64,000 nucleotides of DNA from Tigriopus japonicus (Eukaryota > Arthropoda > Copepoda > Harpacticoida > Harpacticidae), in contig CM021323.1 of assembly GCA_010645155.1 (NCBI GenBank), forward strand, positions 4,306,781 to 4,370,780, given 5' to 3'. The position numbers were made by a program, and so were the translations under genes. Positions 33,905 to 46,440 of the stretch are shown here, piece after piece. The notes under the pieces are model-generated. The model had not been told where the DNA came from, ran no database searches, and saw only the letters and a list, made by a program, of their open reading frames with translations. Position 1 is the first letter of the stretch. The number at the start of each line of letters is the position of its first letter.

Positions 33905-36900
33905 AGGCAGCCTTAAAACTAAACCTTCCTCCGCATTGTGTTTCACCATCTACTTAAAAAAAGAAGATGAAAAAATATGAACACAAGGAAGTTGATATTC
34001 ATTCAAATGTGGATTCTATGCAAAAACTCATACTCATGGGAGCATTTTGTTCAGATTTGGCAAACATGTACTCTGAAAGAAACTAACCTTCATTCACAAT
34101 AAAGTACCTTTCCTCATTGAGCCTAGGCTTTGGCCTTTTATCAGTTTAATCTTTATCCCCAGCGACTTGCGTGATTCTTGATGCTTGGGCTTCATGTACT
34201 TGTGGTTCTTCCTTTTGAGGTCCTTATTTTTCTATATGTATGCATATTTTGTCAATAAGTATGTTATACATTTTGTATTTAGCACCATTTTTCACAAAGG
34301 GATATTTTTCAAAAAATCTGATTTTTTTTTCTTTTTGCACGACTAAAATTTGATTGAGTTCGGATCTCATGTGTGGTTGCGTTCCATAGCTTCGTCTCTT
34401 TGATGGCAAACAGGGATTTGTCTCGATATCCACCAATTTGCATGTAATAAAGTTCATTTGGATTCTTACAAATGAATACGGATTAACTTGTTCATTTTCA
34501 GGGATGATGCATAGACCATTGAATCTCAGTTCTCTATGGATGATGTCATGAGTTGATGCTCAACCATTTTTGCCAGTTTGTGAAATCTGCAAATCAAATC
34601 GGCAACATCTGTGAGGGAAGATTGAGGGGTCAATGTACATAATAGTTTCAAACCACAATGATAAAAATGGTTGGGTAACATCTCAGATCAAGTCATAACA
34701 ATTTTGTGGATTTCATATACCTACTAGGTATTCCATGGTGTTGACAAAACCTTGACATCCTTACTCAATGAACATGGTTTTCCCGAAAACTAGTGCATTA
34801 CCGTATACCATAAAATGTTCTGAGAAATTTTATGGTTTTCACGTATACCTAAAAGTAGATTGAAGTTAATTAGCAGAGGGCGGAAACAACGTTAAAAATG
34901 TGACCCAAAAAATACCATTTTTTTGCTTGAACTGTCAAAAAGTTTTATTTCAATTGGACATTTCTTATTAAGTCAATTTTATTTTGTCTGTTCTTTTTTC
35001 TCGATTTTGGTCAAAGATTTTGGACTCGTTCTTTTACCAAAAAAATTAACAACGGTTTTTTAAGGTTAGATTTAAATTTAATTGTTAGGTTCCCTGCTTT
35101 AAGTTAAGGGATGCAAGCGTCATGCTAATACGAATTGAAAGCTTTTCAGGCCTCTAAAATGTCATCAAATGGAACATGGTAGTAGTTGCTTCACCAGAAA
35201 ACTTCAGTGAAATAATCCTGAAAAGGGCTTTAAATGTGCAAAAGTCAATATTAGACGCGTGCTCGTAACGTGTCTTGACGCAGAAAAAAATGCACGAGTT
35301 ATGTTTTCTTTGCACCAAAGTATGCTTCAAGTATGTTTGCAATATTGAACTCTAAGCCCATTTTAAGCTTGTAAAGGAATTATTTTTCTAAAGTTTTAGA
35401 TGCAACATGTCTAAAGTGTATATGCCAACATTCATTGAGTCATCCTTGTCTACCCTAAGCCTAACGAGCTGACACTGTTTTCTGCTTTAACCAAGCTCAA
35501 CGATGACGTCGTTGCCAATGGATGTGGAGATGAGGATGAAGACGAACAAGAAGAAAGACGAACAAGAAGAGGAGGGGGAGGGTTACTTCATTTGGCTTTC
35601 TTCATTCTTCTGGCGCCTTTCACCAAAAACATTGCAAGAGCGATACCAAAGCTTGCGCTGAGGAGCGCGTATGTGTGAATGAAAGGGCTCTCGCCAGGCC
35701 TTTGAATGAATAACTGAAGGCCCACGTTTGAACAGCCCGTGTACAATGTCTAAATTCCCTTAGGAGGCACTCATGATCACGTCCAGCCTTCTCTAAAAAG
35801 TTTCGTCTTATGTTAGGAGCGTTGTACAGTAAACCTTTGGACCTTCAAATAATTGGGATCCATATTATTCATGGGCATATTGGCAAAAACTGTTTATACT
35901 CATGAAATATTCTGTCCAGGTAATTCCAAGCATTTATGTGAGCGAAAATAAGATCGGTTGCAGAAGCTCATCTTCTGTACTAAGTGAAGTGTAGTATTTG
36001 CAAATATTTATTCTGGTGAATTAATTATACTTGTTACTAGCTGTTCCAGTGTCTTAACTTTTATGTAAATGTCATTGGATCATGTCAAAACCTGAAATAG
36101 CCTTTAATATACCCGAGATGTCTAAACTACTCTAGAACTCTATGAATATGCATCACAGATAATATAAAACCTTTCTGAAAGAAGAGTTAGATCCAGAAAA
36201 ACAGGAATGGAACTTACTACGTGTAAAATCAAACTGAAACGTGTTAAGCCACCCTGTAGGTGCAGAAAGCAAGGCTTCCCAAAGGCGTCCAGCCTTGTCC
36301 TGACGCGGATTGAACACTTTCCTAGTCTAGATGATCCAAATCAGGGTTGCTTAAAATGGTTTGATACTAAAAATGGTTTAACACTTACCCATGTCAAAGA
36401 GACATAGTTTTGTTAAAATGAAACCTTCACATTAAATTCATTTCCTTTTGCTTAATCAAGAGGAAATAATTCATATTTTTGAAAAATTCAACTACTTTGG
36501 CTTATAGAGGGTGTTGTTCCGATCTCAAGTCCGAGGGCCTTCTCACGGGAACAGCCTTTTTAGTGTTGTGCTGTGCCAATGTCTAGTACCATGAATAAAT
36601 ATTGTTTCTTCCTTTAGCCATTCGCTATTGAACCTAAGTTTCAAACCATACTCCAAAGACAGGCAAGTCTTCAATACCGAGTATGCAATGCCCAGCATAG
36701 ACATGCCTCCCCCACCACGGTTGGTATCACGGCTTAGAAAAGTGAAAGAGCGCGCGATAAGGATGTACTAAACATGGAGAAAGAGCAACGCGAAGTACAG
36801 ACGTCTCCAATCCGAAGTGGCGTGCCCGGTTCTTATTCCAAGCTCATTGGTCTATGCGTTTCCACGGCCATCATCCTTCGTTGGATGGTTGCGATTTCTC

Positions 36901-38208
36901 TCCCACTCCATGTTTGGCTGCCTGGCCTTCTCTCTCTCTCTATTACTAACTTCCTTTCTATTCATTTTGTTGGAGACAGACATACAGAAGGCTTAGCGTC
37001 CTTGGGTTGTGTAGAAGTGCCCATAGATCCTTGTGTAGAAAAGGCAGCAGTGCGAAGAGCACTGAAGGACAACCAACAGCAGGGAGAGGTGTCAGGGAAG
37101 AAAACGAAAACAGATTGCGGGTCCCAGGACATCCAAGTGACCATCTGTCTCCAAAACTGTGACTGAGGTGAGTTTCTAAGGACGAAAGAAGTCAATGGCC
37201 GAGATTTGATCCATGTCAGATTGGTTATTTTTGGACATGGATTGGTCGATGAAAAACGTAACTCAAGCCCTGAGAAGGAGGGAACAACCATGTCGAATAA
37301 GCGTTTTAGCTAAGGCTTTTCCATGGCTTCTGAGAAGACCTGTGACTCAAGGATGACTCACATTTTCCTGCAAACCCCCTTGAAGCCCCCGGAAAAAAGA
37401 AAAAAGATTCGAAACCAAAAGCTTGCTCAAAATTGTTGCTGATTCGAAACCGGATCTGACTGGTGATAGGGGTCGACCACTCGGTCGACCGCTTAAGAGA
37501 TTGGATAGGATTTAGCTAAAACTGCGCCAAACTGTACAAGAGGGTTAGATTTCCTCCGGAACGTTTAGATTCGAGTCATTATCCTGACCATGTTCAAGGA
37601 TCTTCGAGTGACGATCGAAAAGCCCATTTTCACGGTGAAGTGGCCTCTTATTCGAGAAGTAAATCTACGGAGGAGACCTTTCCAAGGATTAGGCTACTTG
37701 GGCTTTGACATATTGATCTGCTGGCAGCGAGGGTTAGAACTTGTCATCGTGTCCAACAGGTTTGGATTATTCGATCTTCCACGTGACCCAAACCAACAGC
37801 TGCTAGCAAATATGGTCCACAAAAACTTTGGAACCTAATTGGGAATCCTAAAAAAACTGTTAGAGGCTATTGCGATATTACACTTGAAGACAGAAATACA
37901 AAATTTGATAAACCTTGCGTTAGTTCAAAATGTTACGCTTGGTCTCTGAAGGTTCCATTTGATCCCGTGGTAGAGATAGGAAGGTTGCCTGGGAAAGAGA
38001 ATATTGATAGTCACGCCTTTGAAAATGACTCTGATCATTCTTCGAGCTCTTTGTACGCAGTATTGAATAAGAATCCAATATTGGCTTCATGAGACACTTT
38101 CGAGATTAATTTTCCTCTTTCTTCCACACAGTCAGAGCCCTTAAAGGTTCTACCATCCACGAGAGAAACAACTAGTCCAAAGGAATTCTTCCTCAAAGCG
38201 TGACAACT
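33905..38208. other. Intergenic region between the DEG/ENaC and synaptobrevin genes
   Basis: No gene is supported over 4.3 kb. Frames at 36774-37166 and 37590-37838 have no recognisable domain. A GA-rich stretch at about 35520-35585 could encode a Lys/Glu-rich 48-codon frame, but nothing supports it. A splice-acceptor-like TTCCACACAG at about 38131 may begin the synaptobrevin 5'UTR. Confidence 0.45.
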
Positions 38209-38766
38209 ATGGCCGATTCAGAAAATGGAACTGCCAAGCCTAATCCAGCACCAGGTGGGCCTCCTCCAAACATTCAGCAACTGGTGGCCTCCAAACGTCT
38301 TCAACAGGCCCAGGCACAGGTGGGAGAAGTCGTAGATATCATGCGGGTGAACGTTGAAAAGGTTCTGGAACGTGATACCAAGATCGGTGAACTTGATCGA
38401 CGGGCCGAGGATCTCCAAGAAGGAGCCTCTCAATTTCAGCAGCAAGCAGTACGGCTGAAGCACAAGAGCTGGTGGGAGAACACAAAGATGTGGATCATTC
38501 TGGGCGTCATCCTCGTTGTCATAGTCATTATCATTGTCGTGAGCACAACTGGAGTGCAAGGTACAAATCCAATGAAGGAGAGGTCTTCCCCGGAGAACAT
38601 CATGGGAGACACTGGAGTTGACTTTAGTACCATTCCACCTGGGGGTGGACCAGCCGCTCCTGTAGACGATTTGGGTCGATTTGCGGCTAGTCCAGCTGCT
38701 GCAGCCCGAGCAACACCCGTACCCGTACCTGCCGCGTCTACTGGGGGTTCCTCTGAAACTCAGTAG
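38209..38766 (+). CDS. Synaptobrevin/VAMP R-SNARE with long C-terminal tail, intronless
   Basis: 185 aa from the ATG at 38209 (MADSENG). A Pro-rich N-terminus leads into the R-SNARE motif (residues 24-84: [20 protein letters not shown]), with the zero-layer arginine at Arg55. The juxtamembrane [13 protein letters not shown] and a transmembrane helix (about 94-112) follow, as in neuronal synaptobrevin. The protein sits on synaptic or secretory vesicles and pairs with syntaxin and SNAP-25 in fusion. Most synaptobrevins end at or shortly after the membrane helix. Here about 70 residues rich in Pro, Ala, Gly and Ser ([17 protein letters not shown]) would face the vesicle lumen. No intron interrupts the CDS, so a retrocopy is possible, although the frame is intact and conserved. 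Confidence 0.93.
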   Translation: MADSENGTAKPNPAPGGPPPNIQQLVASKRLQQAQAQVGEVVDIMRVNVEKVLERDTKIGELDRRAEDLQEGASQFQQQAVRLKHKSWWENTKMWIILGVILVVIVIIIVVSTTGVQGTNPMKERSSPENIMGDTGVDFSTIPPGGGPAAPVDDLGRFAASPAAAARATPVPVPAASTGGSSETQ

Positions 38767-41280
38767 GGGATCTAATCATGGCGAGAATGTCAAAATAGGC
38801 CCAACTGAGGGGATTCAAAATGGGCGAGGTTTCCAAGCTTGTGTGAAAGAGAAATGGAGTGAAGAAGAATGAACTAACTTTAAAGAGGTACAATGGACAA
38901 AAAACAACGAAAGCCCGAAATGGTTCTCATTCAGATTTTACCGACTATTGCTGAACCCTTTGAGTGTTCCAAAATGTCCCCTCTGACACCTCCATCTAAA
39001 TGGGAATGACAGTGTGATCGAAGAAGACAACCTGAAACTTGTTTTAACGCGCGGCAAAAATATCCTTCTTGTGATACCTATACTCGGATTTTCTAGTTCT
39101 TATCAATGTTTGGAATCGGATTTACTCTTCTTAGCTTTTTTTCAATTTCATTGCACTGGGTTTACTATCGTAAAATCTATGTAACTAAACTAAATTTCAC
39201 ACAATCATTAGATTTCTTTAAAGGATTGGTTGTAATAAACAACCAAAAATTAAGTGCTAAACATTATCCCCTCTCGAAAATAGTCTTTGAATTTTAAGAT
39301 TGCAAAAAATCATTCCAAAGCAAGAAGCCCCATATTTTCTGTTTGTCTTCAGAGAATTCCAAAAAAAACAAAAAAACTTCTGCTATCACTTCTATTTTTA
39401 TTGTACACTGTGATTATACTTTCTACTTACTACCACACTTCCTTCCTTCCGTCTTAAAATTGCAAGTCAAAACATGTTGCCGCTAACTCATCTATTCCTA
39501 AATATTTTTTCATAAAACAGTTTAAATCTTTTGTGTTTCGCACTATCTTACTTGAGTTTCGCCCAATTCTATTTGATCAAAATACATTCATGTTTCTATT
39601 TACTCGATCGTCATTTTCAAGAAGCAGAGGTTAGTTTGTCGTAGTTTGTCGTTTTGAACTTCAGGCGATTAAGAAAGACTTGTAGGGGAAAATTAGAATG
39701 GCACACCGAGAAATAACAAGTGACATACGTACAAAAGGCAATACAGTCAAAGTTGAACGTAATGTTGCCCGTCCACAACAAAGTTGTTCTTATATCAAGA
39801 AGACACTACAGGGTTAGGCACCTAAATCCGGATTTTTTTAGCATCATTTTGTTTATTGTTTAGTTACGATCCACTCAAGACATGTAAAATGTATAAAGAG
39901 TAAGGGATATAAAAATTGAAATGACGAGGGTTGTAAAATTAAAGTGAATGTTGAATAGATGAATAAAAGTAAAATCGCAACATCGTCATACAGAGCATCA
40001 AGTAGCTTATTAGGAATTGAAGGCATTTATTTGAACTGAAAAAGTATTCTATATAACCACCATCAATCGTTATCATGCACATAATCCTTGGCCTAAAGGC
40101 ATGGCAAACCTTGATGACCTTTGCGGCCCGAACATAGACCACCTCTTCTTGATGGCAGTCTTGAAAGCATTAGTGTTTTGGTGGCTGGTGGCACATACCT
40201 CTCTCTCTAACTTTCCCTAGAAATAGAGGTCCAATCAATGGGTTCATTTAGGCAAGTTAGAAGGTCAGGTGATTGCATTCTAATACTTTTGGGAAATATT
40301 CAAGCAATTCCAACAAAGCGACGTAACCCCCAATCGGGTTAGTACATTCTTAATTTTTTTAATAATGATGTTTATTGCGAGAATTACTAGCTTTTAAATA
40401 TAGTCCGGATTTAAGTGCCCAGCCCTGTGTTTATTGCGAGAATTATTAGCTTTTAAATATAGTCCGGATTTAAGTGCCCAGCCCTGTGTTTATTGCGAGA
40501 ATTATTAGCTTTTAAATATAGTCTGGATTTAAGTGCCAGGCCCTCTGTGTGCAGTGTGTCCCTTGTCTTAAGAATCCATACATTTCGGATGACAACTAAC
40601 GTGGTTTAGGCTTTGAGGGGTAAGGGAAAATCTCTGGCCAACACAGTGGGTAGAAGCACTAAGATCCTGCTCGGAAAAGGGTCAAAAATGGTGATCATCA
40701 CTCTCCTTGGATAAAAATTCCCCTACAAGAAAACCCGTTAGTTTTTCTCAGCCATAAAGTTCAAAGAAGTCGAGAACATTTTTTGTAGAAGGAAGTAAAG
40801 TTTGCTTAGTAAAAAAGAACAGCCACAACCTGTTTAGTATCATGAATATATAATTCATGGTTAAAAAATGAGAATGTAAAAAGAGTTGATTTGTTTTAGT
40901 TATTGAAGAAATTGAAATTCTACAAACGCCTAAAATCTTCGATTTTTGTTAAAAAAAAAAATATTCAGGAGTCGCTTTTTTCATGAAAATGGGAAAATTT
41001 GGAACCTTTCACCAAAAACCTAGAATTTTGTCCAATAAATTGAAAATTTCATTGATCAATTAGTAATTTTCAAAATAGAGTCTTGAGATATTCAGTGGTT
41101 CTTGCTTGATGTCATATCTCTCCCTTCATGAAAATACTGCTTGATCCTTCTAGTCGTGGTTTCAGTTGCCTCCAAAGTTATTTGCACCCTGGGGGAATTC
41201 ATTTGCAGATCTCAATTGGCAGCTTGGTCTAATGTCCACTAAAGTGAAGAAAAAAGGAATGCGTGTTTTTTATATCCATG
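38767..41280. other. Intergenic region downstream of synaptobrevin and eL6 (convergent genes)
   Basis: No gene is supported. The short frames at 39106 and 39939 look like noise. The region contains the 59-bp triplicate at 40369-40546 and the 3' flanks of both genes. Confidence 0.5.
40369..40546. repeat. 59-bp tandem repeat, three copies
   Basis: The unit begins TGTTTATTGCGAGAATTA and ends AAGTGCCCAGCCCTG. The first two copies differ by about one base, and the third by a few (GTCTGGAT, GCCAGGCC). The near identity indicates a recent duplication. Confidence 0.92.
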
Positions 41281-41317
41281 GTGTTTAATATACTCAAGGA
41301 GACAGCCAGCATTCCGC

Positions 41318-44300
41318 TTAGAAGGTCATTTTGTGGGGATACTGTCCTTTCGTGAGGGCAAAATTGTGTCTCAGGTAAGCCTTGAGAGCTTTTCCCTCGG
41401 GGTGCTTAGCAATGGCCTGTAACACATCCTTGTCCAAAGCCTTTTGGTCGGTCTTGCGCTCCTCGGAAGGCTTGTATTCCTTCTTGGTGGCATCAAAGAT
41501 GTCACCCTCCTTCTTGGCTTGCTTCTTGCCAGCCTTGATGCGACGGAAGTAATCGTCGTTCAACTTCTCGGGCACCTTCACACTGGAGATGTCGATCTTC
41601 GTGGACGTGGCGATGAGGAAACGTTGGTTGATGCGGCGAACCGGGCAACCATTGATGCTGAATGGACCTTGAAAACAACACGAGGAGAAAGGTTAATTTG
41701 GTTCGAAGCTAAATTCGATTACGACGTTCACCAAGCTTGTTTGTTTTGTGGACAAAACACGCCGACGAGAAGGATTCCGTGGAATTCTTCCTTGAGGCAT
41801 TTTGACCTTCACTCTAGCATCCTTGTCTTTGCGAAATTGCATCGAAAAAGGCCAACGTCGCATTGCATAAGGTGCAACAACAGACTGAAACAGTCTATTC
41901 TCAAGGCAGTTTGTGACGTAGATTGTGACGATGAAGGACAGGACATGTGTACGTTTACAAGCCTAAGCTATGCCACAAACGGCCTGATCAACTCAGTTCC
42001 AAAACGTGAATTTTGGATCTGGTCTCAAAATTACTTTAAATACCACGAGAATAAGGTCAATTATTTTTATAAAAGATGGAAATATTTGAACATTAGGACA
42101 TAAACTTCGTAGGGATATTTATGTCATTTATTAAACAGAAGCTCATGGGAAAGAAGCGTCATCAGACCAATATCGATAATGAATTTAACGTGAAACTACA
42201 ACGCCAATCTAAACAAGAAGTGCAAGAAAAAAAAATACAGCCAAAAGAAGCCTTAAACCGATAATATAACCATGCAAGGGCTTGAACACACCATTTTGTG
42301 ATCCAATGACTGGATTAATCCTTATTGGCATGATCTCCATAAATTGATTGCAAAATCAGATTTTGTTTGAATTTGAACATTCCGATTTTCGGTGGCGACA
42401 AGGTAAACACTTGAAGCTTCAAAGAAGCCAAACAACGTGACGGAGTTAAGGCTCCTTTCCCATTAGGTTCTTCAATTTCTTATGTCATTTTTATGCACAC
42501 ATTGTTGTGCATAATGCTTTCCTTACGAAAAATACACTATCAATAAGGAAACATATCCAGTTTTTGGTGGATAACCAAAGTGAAAGTGCACTGATCTAAA
42601 GCAGGGGTGTGCAAACCCTGGCCCGCGGGCCAAATGTGGCCCGCGAGAGGATCTGTCATTTTCAATAAACTGTGACCCGCAGTTGCGGTAGCTAGATTGT
42701 AGAATTTTATCCTTGAAATTTGTCGTTTTGGATGGTGTGGCCCGCGAGCGCCAACGTTCCGGCCAATTTGGCCCACTGCTAAAGAAGTTTGCACACCCCT
42801 GTTGTAAACCATTAGCGATTTAAGTATGCCTAAAAATTAACCTGAAGAAAATATTCAAAGTGTTTTAAAGCATGTTTTAAGTGATATTACATCAAATTAT
42901 GGCCCACGACCTGATCAACAGACCTCGATTACAAATGCAGCATTATACCTTCAACTCAAAACTGGTTTCAAATATTTTTGGAACTTAAAAATGAATTTTC
43001 AAGCTCAATTGAACGCCGTGATTGTTCAATTCGTGATAGGTTCTAGTTTTTTCCGGCATAAATCGTCCAACCTCGGAATCGACCAAGGCTCATTCATAAT
43101 ATACTTTTGAAATATCTTTGAACACGAGTTTTCTCTCGCAGTGTTAAAAAATTAACATTTCCACAACATGAAAAACTTTTTTGGGGGGATTGAAGGATTG
43201 TTCCCTTAAATTTCAAATCTTAACACCCGAGAGAAAACTTTTCTTTAAACTTGATGTATTATGTATAGAAGGATATTTCTTACCAGTCACCAAGATGAGC
43301 CCAGTGGGCAATTGCTTAAGGACCACAACACGTTTTCCCTTGTGAACTCCAGCCAAGATGATGGCCACTACACCAGGAGTGATGGTGGGGCGAACACGAC
43401 GGATGTGTTTAGAAAAGTAGGGCTTGATACCCTTCTCCACAGGCCTGGAAATCAAATGGAAATTTTTTGAAATCTCCGGAGACACCACAGAAGATACTAT
43501 AAGGGGTCACTATTATTCAGTTATAATTTAGCTTCATTTATGTGTCAGACGGCATTTCCTATAACTCTGGATCATCATGTTTAAAAGCGGCGAGTGAGCG
43601 ATCATATTGAGAGTGCTTATGAAAAGGAATGTTGAAGCGGACCATTTACACCAACTTCTTAATTCCAAATTAACAACCGACCAACCCAATATTGCATGAC
43701 ATTGAAGTTTGTTGACATGTGCGACCAAGTGATAAGTTTTATGTTTTGCTACTCACGTGGCATAACCTTCAACTCCTTAATAGCACGATCGTTCAAATTA
43801 AGAGAATTATTTAGAGCTTGAAACTTCAAAGGAACTTGAAAAAGAATGACAAAACTAGAGCCTAAAAGCCCAAAGTCTGGCTTCGGCATGGCATTAATAC
43901 TCGGCTCTTCAGATTTGGAGTATAACTAATGGAATCAATCAGTTGTTCGGATTTAATCCAACAATTAGGCGTGTTTCTCAAACAGCAAGTTGTTCCTCCT
44001 GAGCCATAAAAATGAAGGCTTTCGTATTTCAAGCACATAGCAGGATTTGGACCAAAAACACTCTTTGTGACAAGGAGATCTACAACTCAGGCCTGGACAT
44101 GTATCCATCCAGTTCAAAGTGGTCGATCTACCTTTGCCCAAAGTCAAGTCCAATCCAATGGTTCAAGATACAACCTCGTTATGAAACGTACTGACTCGCT
44201 CTCTCCGCCACTTCCTAGTCGATTGAGTTCACCGCATGTGTCTTACTTGTCTTGAGTGGGGTAGTTGTTGGCCAACTTCCGAACTCGGACCATCCGCGAT

Positions 44301-44491
44301 CCGCCGTTCTTGGCACCGCCGATCTCCTTCTTAATGAAAGCGGGCTTCACTCCGGAGGGCTTTTTGGCCGTCTTCTTCTTCAAGAACTTGTAGATGGCCT
44401 TCTTGTGGTAAGTCAAGGACTTGCCAAATCGAGCCACGCCCGATTCCAGGGTGTAGTTACGGGGCTGGCCCTTATTCTTGTTTTTGGCCAT
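41318..44491 (-). CDS. RPL6: 60S ribosomal protein eL6 (RPL6)
   Basis: Coding exons: 44491-44247, 43444-43284 and 41667-41318, joined in phase (split Lys and Gly) to 251 aa. The basic N-terminus ([20 protein letters not shown]) is shorter than in vertebrates (288 aa) and like other arthropods. The conserved core is [38 protein letters not shown] and [13 protein letters not shown]; the C-terminus ends [13 protein letters not shown]. eL6 is a structural component of the large ribosomal subunit. A non-coding first exon (about 44638-44611, donor GTAAGT) splices to an acceptor TTTCAG 6 bases before the ATG. ATTAAA about 30 bp after the stop is the likely poly(A) signal. The last intron holds a hAT-like MITE. 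Confidence 0.97.
42602..42801. mobile_element. Short hAT-like MITE in eL6 intron
   Basis: The ends CAGGGGTGTGCAAAC and GTTTGCACACCCCTG are perfect inverted repeats, and the start runs on into TGGCCCGCGGGCCAAATG. This CAGGGGTG...GGCCCGCGGGCC type of end is known from animal hAT elements. It is 200 bp. The flanking words atctaaag and ttgtaaac agree at 5 of 8 bases, so the insertion is probably old. Confidence 0.85.
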
Positions 44492-44610
44492 GGTTACCTG
44501 AAACGATAAACACTCGTCTTCACTTTCACAGAACAAACGATTTTGGTGGGAGCAACGATGGCGTAGAAATTGACGGATTTTTCGAGCCCAATCAGAATGG
44601 TTCGACTTAC

Positions 44611-44638
44611 CTCCTAAACAGCGCAACTGAAAAGGAAG
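44611..44638 (-). promoter_or_regulatory. eL6 transcription start with TOP-like tract and non-coding exon 1
   Basis: On the minus strand CTTCCTTTTC precedes AGTTGCGCTGTTTAGGAG and a perfect donor GTAAGT at 44610. A C followed by a pyrimidine run at the start site is the terminal oligopyrimidine signature of ribosomal-protein mRNAs. The exact start base is inferred. Confidence 0.55.
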
Positions 44639-45117
44639 TGCGTCAGCTGATCTATCAGCTAAGTGCTTCTATATCCGTTGTTGTCGATTATGCGCAACCT
44701 CTCACAACGCTTCGAGGTTGAGAGTTTGGACGTGGGGTGAGGGCCGAGTACCTGAACCATGAGGCGGGATTGTTTCTAAAGGTTAAAATTTTTAGGCTAT
44801 AGAAAAACGGATTTTTTTTCTCTCGTTTGCGTTCCATTGAACGTCTCTTATGGTGCGAGTTTTTGAAAAGTACTGTTTAAGAGATGGCGTTAGAGCGCCA
44901 ATCTCAAAAACCGACAACCAGAATTGTCAGGGACTTCGATCCATTTTACTTTTTAGAACCGACACCTAACAGGAATGTTAAGTGTTTCAGATTAAAAAAA
45001 TGTGGATTACAGTTAGGCAAATTCAAGCGAACACGAAGATGTGACATCCTTTTTTCAACGGTTCAATTTATTTATTTTTGATTTGAAACACTTTCCGAAG
45101 ACTAGAATCCTTATCAA
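44639..45117. other. Region upstream of eL6, no gene recognised
   Basis: It contains the eL6 promoter side. The 65-codon frame at 44884 has no recognisable domain. A small imperfect palindrome GAGATGGCGTTAGAGCGCCA lies at 44881. Confidence 0.4.
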
Positions 45118-45651
45118 TAGGCCCCGGAAAAATATTTGCAAAAAAGTGACGAAATATCTAATATATATATTCTTCAAAAGGCCGAAATATTTGGAAAAAA
45201 ACGGAAATTTAAGAGCTATTTTTTTGACAAGGCCATTATTTGGTATTTTTGTCTGTGTGCACCGATTTTCCAAATTTGTTTCCGGTGAATTTGATGCATT
45301 TGGTCGTTTTTGGAGGCATACTTGAATGTAATTGATTCATAAATACAATTTTCAATTTGCCTCAATGTATGGCGCAGTTTTTTTTCGTGCGTGACAGTAG
45401 TTTTGGTTGTGTATGTCAAATTTCACGACAAATGCCATTTTGAAGAGGTTTTTATATTTTGGGTTCATTTTTGGTAGGCCCTATTGAGCATTGTTCATTC
45501 ATTTATTTTCCTCATTTTTGCTTGAAATATTTTTTCTTACTCAAATATTCGAGAAAATATTTATTTTTCCTTGAAAAAGCTAAAATATTTGAAAAATCGA
45601 GGAGAAACAGATAAATATTTTAAATTTAAAAAAAATCGTTTCCGGGCCCTA
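45118..45651. mobile_element. hAT-like non-autonomous element, 534 bp
   Basis: Ends TAGGCCCCGGAAA and TTTCCGGGCCCTA are inverted repeats with one mismatch. Flanking words cttatcaa (45110-45117) and cttatcat (45652-45659) match at 7 of 8 bases. Its right two-thirds is the same sequence as 1-325. The interior is rich in AAATATTT words and has no coding signal. Confidence 0.88.
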
Positions 45652-46119
45652 CTTATCATTGACTCGAGTCTTGACCGATTAGTGAAGAAATAGAAGCTGG
45701 ACCGGTTCCATTTTGCTTGCTCTGCGGATTTTGGATATCATGATTGTAACAATGCTGTTACTCATAGTTGACAAGAAATCCCTATTCTCTTTTGTCCAAG
45801 AAATATTTGAATTTCTTCACTTTTCACAAAAAAAAAAAAAAAGAAATTGAAATTATTCTTTTTTGGGTGCTTCCACATAAAAGGGCTAATTTTTACCACG
45901 GGAATTTTGTAAAAAAAAATATGTTAGTTTCTTACGCACGAAAATATGAAAAGTTTTTTCATTTGATTTGAGAAACCAATTGATGAGTGTAGTAGGTGTA
46001 GTCGGACGAATTCATCTGGGCATTTGGGACCCAAACTGCCAAGTTCAAACTAGAGTTGTGAATTGGATCCGAATCCGATCGGATTTGGATTCGTTCGGAT
46101 TGACGCAAGATTTTTTAGA

Positions 46120-46440
46120 TTCGGATTCGCTCGGATTTTAGTGCGAATTTGGATTCGCTCGGATTTTAGCCCGAATTCGGATTCGCTCGGATTTTAGCGC
46201 GAATTCGGATTCGCTCGGATTTTAGCGCGAATTCGGATTCGCTCGGATTTTAGCGCGAATTCGGATTCGCTCGGACTTTAGCGTGAATTCGGATTCGCTC
46301 GGATTTTAGCGCGAATTCGGATTCGCTCGGATTTTAGCGTGAATTCGGATTCGCTTGGATTTTAGCGTGAATTCGGATTCGCTCGGATTTTAGCGTGAAT
46401 TCGGATTCGCTCGGATTTTAGCGTGAATTCGGATTCGTCT
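46120..46440. repeat. 28-bp tandem array, about 11 copies
   Basis: The unit is GGATTCGCTCGGATTTTAGC followed by GCGAATTC. Neighbouring copies differ by one or two bases (GCGC versus GCGT, one GGACTT). It lies at the left subterminal position of the 46051-47600 element. Confidence 0.93.

Noticed and set aside
34873..35110. Possible relative of the 57900-58244 element (AGAGGGCGGAAACAACG)
   Set aside because: No matching right end or target duplication could be found.
36774..37166. 130-codon frame upstream of synaptobrevin
   Set aside because: The hydrophobic stretch derives from a CT-rich repeat; there is no domain and no splicing link to the synaptobrevin gene.
41444..42103. 219-codon plus-strand frame
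   Set aside because: Its first part is the antisense of an eL6 exon and the rest lies in the intron.
43545..43578. C/D-box snoRNA-like words (ATGATGA...CTGA) in an eL6 intron, minus strand
   Set aside because: Only 34 nt separate the outer edges, and there is no clear terminal stem, which is too short for a C/D snoRNA.
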